Shown: piece by piece, positions 56,858-64,000 of the stretch
Numbering within the stretch: the first letter of the stretch is position 1
Layout: every line of letters starts with the position of its first letter
NCBI GenBank assembly: GCA_015067255.1
Contig: SVMS01000004.1
Location: 1-64,000 of the forward strand
Direction: 5' to 3'
Length of the DNA: 64,000 bases
From: Oscillospiraceae bacterium
GTDB lineage: Bacteria; Bacillota; Clostridia; Oscillospirales; SIG519
The notes under the pieces: generated by a model
The model's input: the letters and a program-made list of their open reading frames with translations, nothing else
What the model was told of the DNA's origin: nothing
The model's database searches: none
Translations under genes and position numbers: made by a program

Positions 56858-58795
56858 TTAATATTGTATTTTCACAGGTGTAAATTCGTCTCCGTTACCT
56901 TCATAGAAGCGAGAGAACATTTCATAAAATTCAAGTCTTAAAGTCTGTATTCCGACTATTAAGCCCTCAATACACATAACAAAAGCATTTCCTAAAATAA
57001 TTACCAGAATATTTCCGGGTCCTTCCCCTGCTCCTGCAAGAGAAAGAACAATCATCATCATACCTGCGTGGGACAGAGCAAAGGCTCCTATTCTTATAAA
57101 CGATATTGTATTTGTTACGAAGCTGAGCACTATCTCAAAGAGCTCGAAAAATGCTTCAATAAGAAAATCTCCCCAGCTTTCAGGCTTAAATGCTGTTTTG
57201 TGCTTTATCATATGGTCAAAGGGTTCACACAATACAAATAAAAGCACCGGTAAAACTATAAGACCTAAAATATACGCTAAGCTAAACACATTTATTCCCA
57301 TAAAAAGTGTCAGCGCAACTCCTGCAAGGAGTGAAGTATAAAACACTATTCCGGCAATTCCGTTTGAAGAGAAGAATGCTTTGGCGTACTCTTTTTTCAA
57401 TATACAGTTTATAACATTTACTGTCATTCCTGCGACAATTATAACTACGCCTATCCCAACTGCGCCGAAAAGCATTGTATTTATATTTTTCATAGGTATA
57501 AGAACACCGTGAATAATATCCTCATATCCGAAAAAGCTTCCGTAAACAAAACCAAAGCAAATTGACGAAAGGCCTATCAACGATAACATCTGTCCGAAAT
57601 TTTTCTTAAGCTTAAGCCAAGCAAACAAGCCTGCTAAAAACAGCACAAAGCCTTGTCCTATATCTCCGAACATCAATCCGAATACGATTGTATAAGTTAA
57701 AGCAAATATAAAAGACGGGTCTATTTCATTATAGCTTGGCATTCCGTAAAGCTTTACAAAGCTTTCAAAGGAATTGACAAATTTTATATTTTTAAGCTTT
57801 GTTGGCGGAGTTAAATCCTTATGGGTCTCAGCTTTATCCACAGCGCATTTTACAGAAGGATATTCCTTGAGGATATCTGTAAGCTCTTCGGTATTTTTCT
57901 GAGGCACCCAGCCTGTCAGTAAAAATGTATCATTAGACCTGAGCGCATATTTTCTCAAAGCAAATACGTCATGCATACATCGGATTTTACTGTAATATTT
58001 AAGTAATCCCGTTTTTGCTTCTTCCATAAAAGCTTCAAACTCAAGTTTCATATCCTCAAGCTCTTTTTTGGTTTCCTTAAGCTCATTTTCAAAATTCTCG
58101 TGAGCTTCCTCAGGAGTTCCTCTGACACGGCCCGAAAGCTCTATACGTTCAAAGTTGAGCGTACTCATAAGAGAGTCTGCCCGCCTTACGCTTTGCGGAG
58201 TTGCAAAATAAAAGCCCCAAATACTTTCCTTTTCCTCTGACGTGGTTACAAAATACATTTCGCCCTCTGTCAGATGTGCTAAAAGCTTTGTATAGTTTTC
58301 TTTTGGCATTCTTCCAAAGCGGTATTTTATAAACTTAAAACTAAGAAGTTGATGTATATCTACCGAAAAGTTTTTAAGATGCGTAAGCTGTAATAAAATC
58401 TGTTCGTCATCCAACAGCCTTTTTTCTAAGTTATGAATTGAAGAAAGGAAAATGTCGTAATTATCATTTATTCCTTTTATTCTGTCCTGTATTTCTTCAG
58501 GAGTTTTTTCAACTCCTTCAAAATCCGAATATTTAAGCTCTATACCGGTTCTTGATGCAAAATCGGTAATTTCCCTCAGCGTTTCAGAATACGGATTTTG
58601 TTCGGAAAAAGGCGAAAATTTCAATTCAAACTGAGAATATGCACCGCTGTCTTCAACAGATATATATTCATCCTGTTTGACTACGTCTGCAGCATTTTCT
58701 GCGTGAAATATTTCTTTTTCTATACAGCGTTTGGCAACACTGTCAAAAACAGAAACATCACCGGTTATGCTGACAAGACTCATTTTTTCAACCAC
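56858..58795 (-). CDS. atpI: V-type ATP synthase subunit I
   Basis: 645-residue stator and ion half-channel subunit (Vo subunit a). The N-terminal ~330 residues are soluble and coiled-coil; the C-terminal part has about seven or eight membrane helices, starting FALTYTIVFGLMFGDIGQGFVLF and ending near IEGLIVGIQTLRLEFYEMFSRFY, which holds the essential Arg. It overlaps the subunit C stop by one base. Confidence 0.95.
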   Translation of the reverse strand: MVEKMSLVSITGDVSVFDSVAKRCIEKEIFHAENAADVVKQDEYISVEDSGAYSQFELKFSPFSEQNPYSETLREITDFASRTGIELKYSDFEGVEKTPEEIQDRIKGINDNYDIFLSSIHNLEKRLLDDEQILLQLTHLKNFSVDIHQLLSFKFIKYRFGRMPKENYTKLLAHLTEGEMYFVTTSEEKESIWGFYFATPQSVRRADSLMSTLNFERIELSGRVRGTPEEAHENFENELKETKKELEDMKLEFEAFMEEAKTGLLKYYSKIRCMHDVFALRKYALRSNDTFLLTGWVPQKNTEELTDILKEYPSVKCAVDKAETHKDLTPPTKLKNIKFVNSFESFVKLYGMPSYNEIDPSFIFALTYTIVFGLMFGDIGQGFVLFLAGLFAWLKLKKNFGQMLSLIGLSSICFGFVYGSFFGYEDIIHGVLIPMKNINTMLFGAVGIGVVIIVAGMTVNVINCILKKEYAKAFFSSNGIAGIVFYTSLLAGVALTLFMGINVFSLAYILGLIVLPVLLFVLCEPFDHMIKHKTAFKPESWGDFLIEAFFELFEIVLSFVTNTISFIRIGAFALSHAGMMMIVLSLAGAGEGPGNILVIILGNAFVMCIEGLIVGIQTLRLEFYEMFSRFYEGNGDEFTPVKIQY

Positions 58796-59853
58796 TAAAT
58801 CACCTGCTTTGTGTTTTCTTCTTTTCCAATAAGGCTTCGATTTATCTCTTCATTAGAAAGAGAATATCTTTTACCCTCTGTAATTGTTATTAAATCCTTT
58901 ATTTCAATTTCCTTTAAGGTTAAATAAGATATAGGAATAAGAACCGACGGAGCGCCATAGGTTATGTTCTTTTTTGAAATCTCATACATAAGCCTATACA
59001 AATATTCATCTGCAAAAGCAATCTTTTGACTTTTAAAATATTTTCCGTAGTAGGTTTTGGATATTATCTCAAAAACACTGTCGGTATCCTTTGCCGTTAT
59101 CATTTCGTTCAATACGGTTTTTGAAATTTTATAATTATATGGAATTATGTGAATACGTATTTCTTCACTATCACTTTTATAGTACTTTTTAAGCCTTAAA
59201 ATATATATTATATTGAGCATATCCACTCTCATTCCGATAAAAGCTTTTATACTTTTATGAATGTCTCCGGACTGTTCTTTGGCAATTTTAAAAGCACAGG
59301 CATAAAAATTTGAATAAAGCATTGACTCACATTTAGAAAAAGCATCATTACTGTTAAAATCGCATTTTTTAAGAATTTTATAATAAGCGGTATTTTTTAT
59401 ATTATTTAAAAATTCTTCAAAGCTTTTACTCTTGGAAAGTGCATTGAAATCAATGTTGCTGTTTTCAATAATATATTTTGGAGCTGTTAAAATAAAATCC
59501 TTTGCTCTTTCACTTTTCAGATATCTCAGAAAGCTTAACAGCTCGTCAATTTCATATTTAGTGAAAAGAAGCTGTAAAAGCCTTTTGTCACCCTTTTGAG
59601 AAAATCTTATAAGCTTCAAATAATCATTGTAAAGCTCTTTTTTTAAAATCAATTCAATATGATTTCTGTGTATATATCTGGGGTCAAGCTGAGAAAACGC
59701 TTTTTCATAACCTGAAGAGTCTGCCAGAAAAGCAACTATTTCAGATACATATTTCTTTTTTAAAAGCTTCGAATAATCTTCCGATTTAATACGGTTGCCG
59801 TACATTACTTTCACCTTTGCAGATACTGCACTGTGAAACGAATTTATAAGCAT
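58795..59853 (-). CDS. atpC: V-type ATP synthase subunit C
   Basis: 352-residue all-helical subunit linking the rotor shaft to the K ring (homologous to eukaryotic subunit d). VSAKVKVMYGNRIKSEDYSKLL and MRVDMLNIIYILRLKKYY are family-like. It is divergent, as usual for this subunit, but position and length fit. SD aaaggaggtg precedes the ATG. Confidence 0.9.
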   Translation of the reverse strand: MLINSFHSAVSAKVKVMYGNRIKSEDYSKLLKKKYVSEIVAFLADSSGYEKAFSQLDPRYIHRNHIELILKKELYNDYLKLIRFSQKGDKRLLQLLFTKYEIDELLSFLRYLKSERAKDFILTAPKYIIENSNIDFNALSKSKSFEEFLNNIKNTAYYKILKKCDFNSNDAFSKCESMLYSNFYACAFKIAKEQSGDIHKSIKAFIGMRVDMLNIIYILRLKKYYKSDSEEIRIHIIPYNYKISKTVLNEMITAKDTDSVFEIISKTYYGKYFKSQKIAFADEYLYRLMYEISKKNITYGAPSVLIPISYLTLKEIEIKDLITITEGKRYSLSNEEINRSLIGKEENTKQVI

Positions 59854-59888
59854 TTAAACAGCTCACCTCCTTTTAATTCAAGGTCTAT

Positions 59889-60197
59889 TTATTTTACTAT
59901 TCTTTCAAAAATGGTCTCTGTCCATTTTTCAAAATTTTCTTCAAAAAGCTTATTCATTTGGTCAAGCTTTTCCTGCTTTTGCTCCTCTATCTCTTCAAGA
60001 GCTTTTTGCAAAATCTCGTTTTCGTCTTTTAAAACTATTTCAATTCGATTTTCAGTACGTGCGTCATATTTTTCTTTTAGCTCTTTAACCTCTTCTTCAA
60101 CACTGTTGTTAAGCTGATTTTTTTCGTTCTGAATTTCCTCTATCAACGCACAAGCTTTTCTTTCGGTTTCAATTATTTTAGCAACTGCCTGTTCCAA
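59889..60197 (-). CDS. V-type ATPase peripheral-stalk coiled coil, subunit G/H
   Basis: 102 residues predicted as one continuous charged coiled coil (Glu, Lys and Gln-rich heptads over ~10-90). It opens the ATPase operon, where NtpF/AhaH-type stalk proteins usually lie, so it should pair with subunit E. The start is TTG 60197, with SD ggagtga at good spacing; no ATG is available. Confidence 0.8.
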   Translation of the reverse strand: MEQAVAKIIETERKACALIEEIQNEKNQLNNSVEEEVKELKEKYDARTENRIEIVLKDENEILQKALEEIEEQKQEKLDQMNKLFEENFEKWTETIFERIVK

Positions 60198-60236
60198 TTA
60201 TCTCACTCCAATTTTGTCGACATTTACTTAATTTAT

Positions 60237-60265
60237 ATCATATCCTTTTTATTTTTATTTTTCAA
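60237..60265 (-). promoter_or_regulatory. Promoter of the V-ATPase operon
   Basis: On the minus strand: TTGAAA (60260-60265), 17-base spacer, TATGAT (60237-60242), about 40 bases before the first start codon. Confidence 0.6.
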
Positions 60266-60369
60266 CAAAAACTTTACATATTATTAATAACCAGTTTAAA
60301 GTCTTTTTGTTTATTTTTCACATTTTAAAAAAATATTGTATTTTATTAAAAAAATAAGTAAAAAATATA

Positions 60370-60398
60370 TTTACAAAAGCTTTTTTTTGTGGTATAGT
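60370..60398 (+). promoter_or_regulatory. Promoter of rpsO-pnp
   Basis: TTTACA (60370-60375), 17-base spacer, TATAGT (60393-60398). The 60 bases before it are nearly pure A/T, a likely UP-element-like region. The space between this and the divergent ATPase promoter holds no gene. Confidence 0.75.
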
Positions 60399-60404
60399 AG
60401 TTGC

Positions 60405-60510
60405 GATGACCTTTTGCTCGGATTAGGGACAAAACGTGGTTTTATGCTTTTAAAGCCCTTCACCTTACCCTTTTCTTAGCTTTGGGCGAATAATTTCGGA
60501 GGTGAAAGAA
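60405..60510 (+). promoter_or_regulatory. rpsO leader with anti-Shine-Dalgarno pairing
   Basis: The ~105-base leader contains TTCACCT (60459-60465), exactly complementary to AGGTGAA (60500-60506), which covers the SD. An AAAAC/GTTTT hairpin precedes and an AAAGC/GCTTT pair brackets this. Such masking fits autoregulation by S15, which binds leader RNA in several bacteria. The pairing is read by eye. Confidence 0.5.
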
Positions 60511-60774
60511 ATGTTAAAGGACGTTAAGCAGTCAGTTATTGCTGCAAACCGTACTCATGAGACCGATACAGGTTCTCCCGAGGTGCAGATTGCTATTCTT
60601 ACTAACAGAATAAACTCTCTTACTGAGCACCTTAAAGAGCACAAAAACGACCACCATTCACGCAGAGGTTTGCTTAAAATGGTTGGTAAAAGACGTAATC
60701 TTTTGAACTACCTTATGAAGAAGGATATCGAAAGATACCGTGCTATCATTGCTAAGCTTGAGCTTAGAAAGTAA
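60511..60774 (+). CDS. rpsO: 30S ribosomal protein S15
   Basis: 87-residue S15, a primary 16S rRNA binder. [48 protein letters not shown] holds all conserved contacts. The ATG at 60511 is chosen (8 bases after cggagg); an in-frame GTG at 60502 overlaps the SD itself. pnp follows after 150 bases, the ancient rpsO-pnp order. Confidence 0.97.
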   Translation: MLKDVKQSVIAANRTHETDTGSPEVQIAILTNRINSLTEHLKEHKNDHHSRRGLLKMVGKRRNLLNYLMKKDIERYRAIIAKLELRK

Positions 60775-60784
60775 AAAAGATATA

Positions 60785-60812
60785 GGAGGGTACGAAACTT
60801 GTACCCTCCTTT
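60785..60812 (+). terminator. Hairpin after rpsO, weak terminator or attenuator
   Basis: A 9-bp GC-rich stem (60785-60793 with 60801-60809), loop gaaactt, then only TTT. It probably lets part of the transcription pass to pnp. Confidence 0.65.
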
Positions 60813-60821
60813 GTCGCAATT

Positions 60822-60897
60822 GGCGGCAGTATTTAGAACTTGCGGGAATGCACCGATTACGTCGGTTTATTGCCTCAAGTGCTAAAATGTTGTCGCC
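60822..60897 (+). promoter_or_regulatory. Structured leader of pnp
   Basis: Nested stems: GGCGGCA (60822-60828) with TGTCGCC (60891-60897, one wobble), ACTTG (60838-60842) with CAAGT (60876-60880), and the inner hairpin ACCGA/TCGGT around 60852-60866. pnp messages are known to be autoregulated through leader hairpins in enterobacteria; here only the fold is seen. Confidence 0.45.
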
Positions 60898-60924
60898 GCA
60901 AAAAATTTTAAAGGAGATAAAAAA

Positions 60925-63009
60925 ATGTACGAAAATCACAGAATTTTCAAAACCGAATTTACCGGTAGAACTCTTACCATTGAAACCGGAAAATTTGCAG
61001 AGCTTGCTAACGCTTCTGCCCTTGTAAGATTTGGCGATACAGTTGTTCTTGCAACAGCTACCATGGCTCCCAAGCCTCGTGACGGAATTGATTATTTTCC
61101 CTTGTCCGTTGATTATGAGGAGCGTCTTTATTCAGTAGGTAAAATTCCCGGAAGCTTTTTAAAGCGTGAAGGCAGACCTTCCGATAAGGCTATCCTTGCT
61201 TCCCGTGTTATTGACAGACCCTTGAGACCTCTCTTCCCTAAGGATATGAGAAATGACGTTGCAGTTAATCTTCTTGTTTTATCTGTTGACAATGACAATT
61301 CTCCCGAAATTGCCGGAATGATAGGTGCTTCTATTGCTCTTACAATTTCCGATATTCCCTGGGCAGGTCCTATCGGCGGTATGTCCGTTGGTTATGTGGA
61401 CAACGAAATCATTTTAAACCCCAATACAGTACAAAGAGAAAAGAGCCTTCTTTCCCTTACTGTTGCCGCTTCTGAGAAAAAGGTTGTTATGATTGAAGCA
61501 GGCGCTAAGGAAATAAGCGACGAAGTTATGTTCGACGCTATTATGAAAGCTCACGAAGAAATTAAAAAGCTTATTGTATTTATCAATGAAATCAAAGCTG
61601 AGGTTGGTAAAGAAAAGATTGCTTTTGAATCTCAGGAAGTTGATCCCGAAATGTTCGAAGCAGTTAAGGAATACTGCATCGAGGCTGTAAGAGAAGCTAT
61701 GTATACTGATGATAAAACTGTCAGAGATGCTCGTTTGCTTCCTATTTACGAAGATGTTTTGGCTCACTTTGCAGAAATTTATCCTGACAGCGAGGCTGCT
61801 CTTAACGAGTGTATGTATAAGCTTCAGAAATTTGTTGTTCGCCGCTGGATACTTGACGAAGGCAAGCGTGTAGACGGCAGAGGACTTCTTGATTTAAGAC
61901 CTCTTCATGCTGAGGTTGGCGTTCTTCCCAGAACTCACGGTTCAGGTCTTTTCGCAAGAGGACAAACTCAGGTACTAACTATTGCTACCTTAGGAACAAT
62001 TGCAGAAGCTCAGATGCTTGACGGAATTGACCTTGAGGAAACAAAAAGATATATGCATCACTACAATATGCCCTCTTACTCTGTTGGCGATACCCGTCCT
62101 TCAAGAGGCCCCGGCAGACGTGAAATTGGTCACGGCGCTCTTGCCGAAAGAGCTCTTGAGCCTGTTATCCCCTCTGAAGAAGAGTTTCCCTATGCAATCC
62201 GCCTTGTTTCTGAGGTTTTAACCTCTAATGGTTCTACCTCTCAGGGTTCTATCTGTGGTTCTACTCTTGCTCTTATGGATGCAGGGGTTCCCATTAAGAA
62301 GCCTGTTGCAGGTATCTCCTGCGGTCTTGTTACTGAGGGCGACCGTTGGCTTACAATGGTTGATATTCAAGGTATTGAAGACTTCTTCGGCGATATGGAC
62401 TTTAAGGTTGCAGGTACACATGACGGTATCACTGCTATCCAGATGGACCTTAAGATTGACGGTTTAACTCCCGAAATAATCAAAAAAGCATTTGAACAGA
62501 CTCACGTTGCAAGAAATTATATTCTTGACGAGGTTATGCTTAAGGCTATTCCCGAGCCCAGAAAAGAGCTTTCAAAATATGCTCCCAAAATGCTTTCAAT
62601 GAATATTGACCCCGAGAAAATCCGTGACGTTATCGGTAAAGGCGGATGTGTAATTCAGAAAATTACTGCTGACACCGGCGTTAAAATCGACATTGAGGAT
62701 GACGGCAAGGTATTTATTGCAGCTACCGATTTGGAAGCAGGCGAAAAAGCTATGTCCATCATCAATGCAATTGTTAATGACCCTGAAATAGGAACTATTT
62801 TCTGCGGTAAGGTTACAAGAATTCTTAAATTCGGTTGCTTTGTTGAATTTGCACCCGGCAAGGAAGGTCTTGTTCACATTTCTCAGCTTGACACAAAGCG
62901 TGTTGAAAAGGTTGAAGATGTTGTTTCTGTTGGCGATGAAATCTTCGTTAAGGTTGTTGAAATCGACGACCAGGGTAGAATCAATCTTTCAAGAAAACAG
63001 GCTCTGTAA
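60925..63009 (+). CDS. pnp: Polynucleotide phosphorylase
   Basis: 3'-5' phosphorolytic exoribonuclease, 694 residues. Two RNase PH domains are visible: the first opens TLTIETGKFAELANASALVRFGDTVVLATATM, the second LRPLHAEVGVLPRTHGSGLFARGQTQVL with the catalytic block VAGISCGLV and the FGDMDFKVAGT acids. The KH domain (IRDVIGKGGCVIQKI) and the S1 domain (GKVTRILKFGCFVEFAPGKEGLVHISQL) close it. Full length. SD aaaggaga precedes ATG 60925. Confidence 0.97.
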   Translation: MYENHRIFKTEFTGRTLTIETGKFAELANASALVRFGDTVVLATATMAPKPRDGIDYFPLSVDYEERLYSVGKIPGSFLKREGRPSDKAILASRVIDRPLRPLFPKDMRNDVAVNLLVLSVDNDNSPEIAGMIGASIALTISDIPWAGPIGGMSVGYVDNEIILNPNTVQREKSLLSLTVAASEKKVVMIEAGAKEISDEVMFDAIMKAHEEIKKLIVFINEIKAEVGKEKIAFESQEVDPEMFEAVKEYCIEAVREAMYTDDKTVRDARLLPIYEDVLAHFAEIYPDSEAALNECMYKLQKFVVRRWILDEGKRVDGRGLLDLRPLHAEVGVLPRTHGSGLFARGQTQVLTIATLGTIAEAQMLDGIDLEETKRYMHHYNMPSYSVGDTRPSRGPGRREIGHGALAERALEPVIPSEEEFPYAIRLVSEVLTSNGSTSQGSICGSTLALMDAGVPIKKPVAGISCGLVTEGDRWLTMVDIQGIEDFFGDMDFKVAGTHDGITAIQMDLKIDGLTPEIIKKAFEQTHVARNYILDEVMLKAIPEPRKELSKYAPKMLSMNIDPEKIRDVIGKGGCVIQKITADTGVKIDIEDDGKVFIAATDLEAGEKAMSIINAIVNDPEIGTIFCGKVTRILKFGCFVEFAPGKEGLVHISQLDTKRVEKVEDVVSVGDEIFVKVVEIDDQGRINLSRKQAL

Positions 63010-63022
63010 TTTATATAAATTT

Positions 63023-63058
63023 AAAGCTTCGGACACAAATTAGTGCCCGAAGCTTTTT
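63023..63058 (+). terminator. Terminator after pnp
   Basis: A 10-bp stem (63023-63032 with 63047-63056), a mismatch, three more pairs and a 6-base loop, ending in five T counted with the stem. Confidence 0.8.
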
Positions 63059-63082
63059 AGGGGATAGGAAAATCAAGCAGAA

Positions 63083-63163
63083 TCTGTCAATTTCGCGCCG
63101 ACAAATTTTTGTCGGCGGTTACCCGACGGTGTACAGAGGTACTCCGAGGGCGAAATTGGCAGA
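63083..63163. repeat. Three-way-junction inverted-repeat element
   Basis: An intergenic 81-base palindromic unit. P1: 14 bp (63083-63096 with 63150-63163, one G.U). P2: GCCGACAA hairpin (63097-63116). P3: CGGTGTAC (63127-63134) with GTACTCCG (63139-63146), one T.T mismatch, loop AGAG, plus CC/GG below it. It folds equally on either strand, lacks a T-tract and is far more G/C-rich than the flanking DNA. It may be a dispersed repeat (MITE- or REP-like) or a structured RNA. The following bases to 63302 are A/T-rich with nothing I can name. Confidence 0.7.
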
Positions 63164-63302
63164 TAGCATAAAACGTATATTTCTTAAAAGAATTAGCAAA
63201 AAGATGTTTTTCTATTGTTTTTACTCTTTCTTTTATTAAATGATGGTATATAGTTGTTTTATTTACTTGTTTTATGCGCTCTGCGTTTTTTTACATCCCC
63301 TT

Positions 63303-64000
63303 TTATAATATTATGCAAATAAGTCCGCCACTACCTTCGTTAATAATTCTCTGTAAGGTTTCCTGAATTTTATCCCTTGCATCGTCGGGCATTTTATACA
63401 GCTTATTTTGTAAGCCTTCATTTACAAGCTCGTGTAAGGATTTACCGAAAATATTGCTTTCCCAAAGCTTCTGCGGATTTTCTTCATAATCCATAAGTAA
63501 GTATTTAACAAGCTCTTCCGACTGCTTTTCGCTCCCAACTATAGGACTTACTTCTGTTTCAATATTAGCCCGTATCATATGTATCGACGGTGCTGATGCC
63601 TTTAAGCGAACTCCGTATTTTCCGCCCTGTTTAACTATTTCGGGCTCTTCAAGAGTCATTTCGTCCATATCGGGAGTAACTATTCCGTATCCGATAGTTT
63701 CAGCATCGTTTAACGCATCTTGTATTTTAGAATATTCTTTTTTAATTGAGGAAAGCTCTCTCAGTGTTGTCATAAGCTGTGCATCATTATCAATTTCAAG
63801 ACCTGTTGTTTCACTCAAAACTTGATAAAAGAGAGTTTCGGGGAAACTAAGCTCTATGCAGGCACAGCCTGTGCCCAAGTCAATTCCTGCAACATTGGAA
63901 TTAGTTATATATTCATTGTCAATAAGCTTATCTGCCATAGCCTTAATATGACTTATTTTTGAAATTCCTTTTGACGCTTCAACAATGCTTTGAAGCACTG
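63303..64000 (-). CDS. spoIVA: Stage IV sporulation protein A, C-terminal part
   Basis: C-terminal ~232 residues of SpoIVA, the ATPase that polymerises on the forespore surface as the base of the spore coat. The frame is open at the right edge; the N-terminal ATPase domain lies outside. Matching family text includes YGIVTPDMDEMTLEEPEIVKQG, YGVRLKASAPSIHMIRANI, VGSEKQSEELVKYLL and the end INEGSGGLICIIL, the amphipathic tail needed for membrane docking. An internal ATG at 63998 is not the real start. Confidence 0.95.
   Translation of the reverse strand, partial: VLQSIVEASKGISKISHIKAMADKLIDNEYITNSNVAGIDLGTGCACIELSFPETLFYQVLSETTGLEIDNDAQLMTTLRELSSIKKEYSKIQDALNDAETIGYGIVTPDMDEMTLEEPEIVKQGGKYGVRLKASAPSIHMIRANIETEVSPIVGSEKQSEELVKYLLMDYEENPQKLWESNIFGKSLHELVNEGLQNKLYKMPDDARDKIQETLQRIINEGSGGLICIIL

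Overview
The window looks like a chromosomal segment of a low-GC, anaerobic, endospore-forming clostridium, most likely Oscillospiraceae/Ruminococcaceae-like. The reasons are a complete spoIIIA operon (AA to AH), the C-terminal half of spoIVA, a bacterial V/A-type ATPase cluster, a BcrAD/HgdB-type ATP-dependent activase system, AddAB instead of RecBCD, and strongly A/T-rich intergenic DNA with consensus sigma-A promoters. No rRNA, tRNA, CRISPR array, insertion sequence or prophage gene was seen. Nearly every base is accounted for by conserved genes, and most gene blocks are separated by clear hairpin terminators.

Layout. (1) 1-8000, plus strand: end of a zinc-type alcohol dehydrogenase (SorE-like), then a 2-oxoacid dehydrogenase complex (E2, E3 and a fused E1 alpha-beta), a lipoate-protein ligase and a small transaldolase. 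(2) 8001-15835, minus strand: a VanY-type D,D-carboxypeptidase followed by addB and addA. (3) 15978-18132, plus strand: an RlmL-like rRNA methyltransferase and mnmA, convergent with a PBP5-type carboxypeptidase on the minus strand. (4) 19418-23500: a small Asn-rich ORF, then a minus-strand operon of a P-type cation ATPase and a CaCA exchanger behind what reads as a yybP-ykoY (Mn2+) riboswitch with its own terminator. (5) 23572-25751: rpmE (minus), lgt and folD (plus). (6) 25769-41062, minus strand: one long tightly packed run, ACT protein, UPF0210, split activase/HgdB-like pair, smc, ftsY, rdgB, yhbY, nadD, yqeK, rsfS, leuS. (7) 41239-43429, plus strand: rplU, rpmA and obgE. (8) 43481-48214, minus strand: spoIIIAA-AH behind a convincing sigma-E promoter. 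(9) 48293-51001, plus strand: alaS. (10) 51059-60197, minus strand: nine V-ATPase genes (G, C, I, K, F, E, A, B, D) and a DUF2284 gene. (11) 60370-63009, plus strand: rpsO and pnp with structured leaders. (12) 63083-63163: a three-way-junction inverted-repeat element of unknown nature, then the end of spoIVA.

How the genes work together. Most of the window is core machinery: translation (L31, L21, L27, S15, LeuRS, AlaRS, RsfS, Obg, MnmA, YhbY), protein targeting (FtsY), chromosome organisation and repair (SMC, AddAB), cell-wall trimming and lipoprotein modification (VanY, Dac, Lgt), NAD and folate metabolism (NadD, FolD), ion homeostasis (V-ATPase, P-type ATPase, exchanger) and sporulation (SpoIIIA channel, SpoIVA coat base). 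The first operon and the transaldolase have a codon usage (many aag, ctt, gct and tcc codons) suggestive of high expression. The most notable points are the Mn2+ riboswitch, which recasts the calcium-type transporters as probable manganese exporters; the three-way-junction repeat; the loss of both the L27 N-terminal extension and the Prp protease gene; the split ATP-dependent activase system upstream of smc; and an AddB whose N-terminal Walker A motif is gone. I did not find an entirely new multi-gene system.
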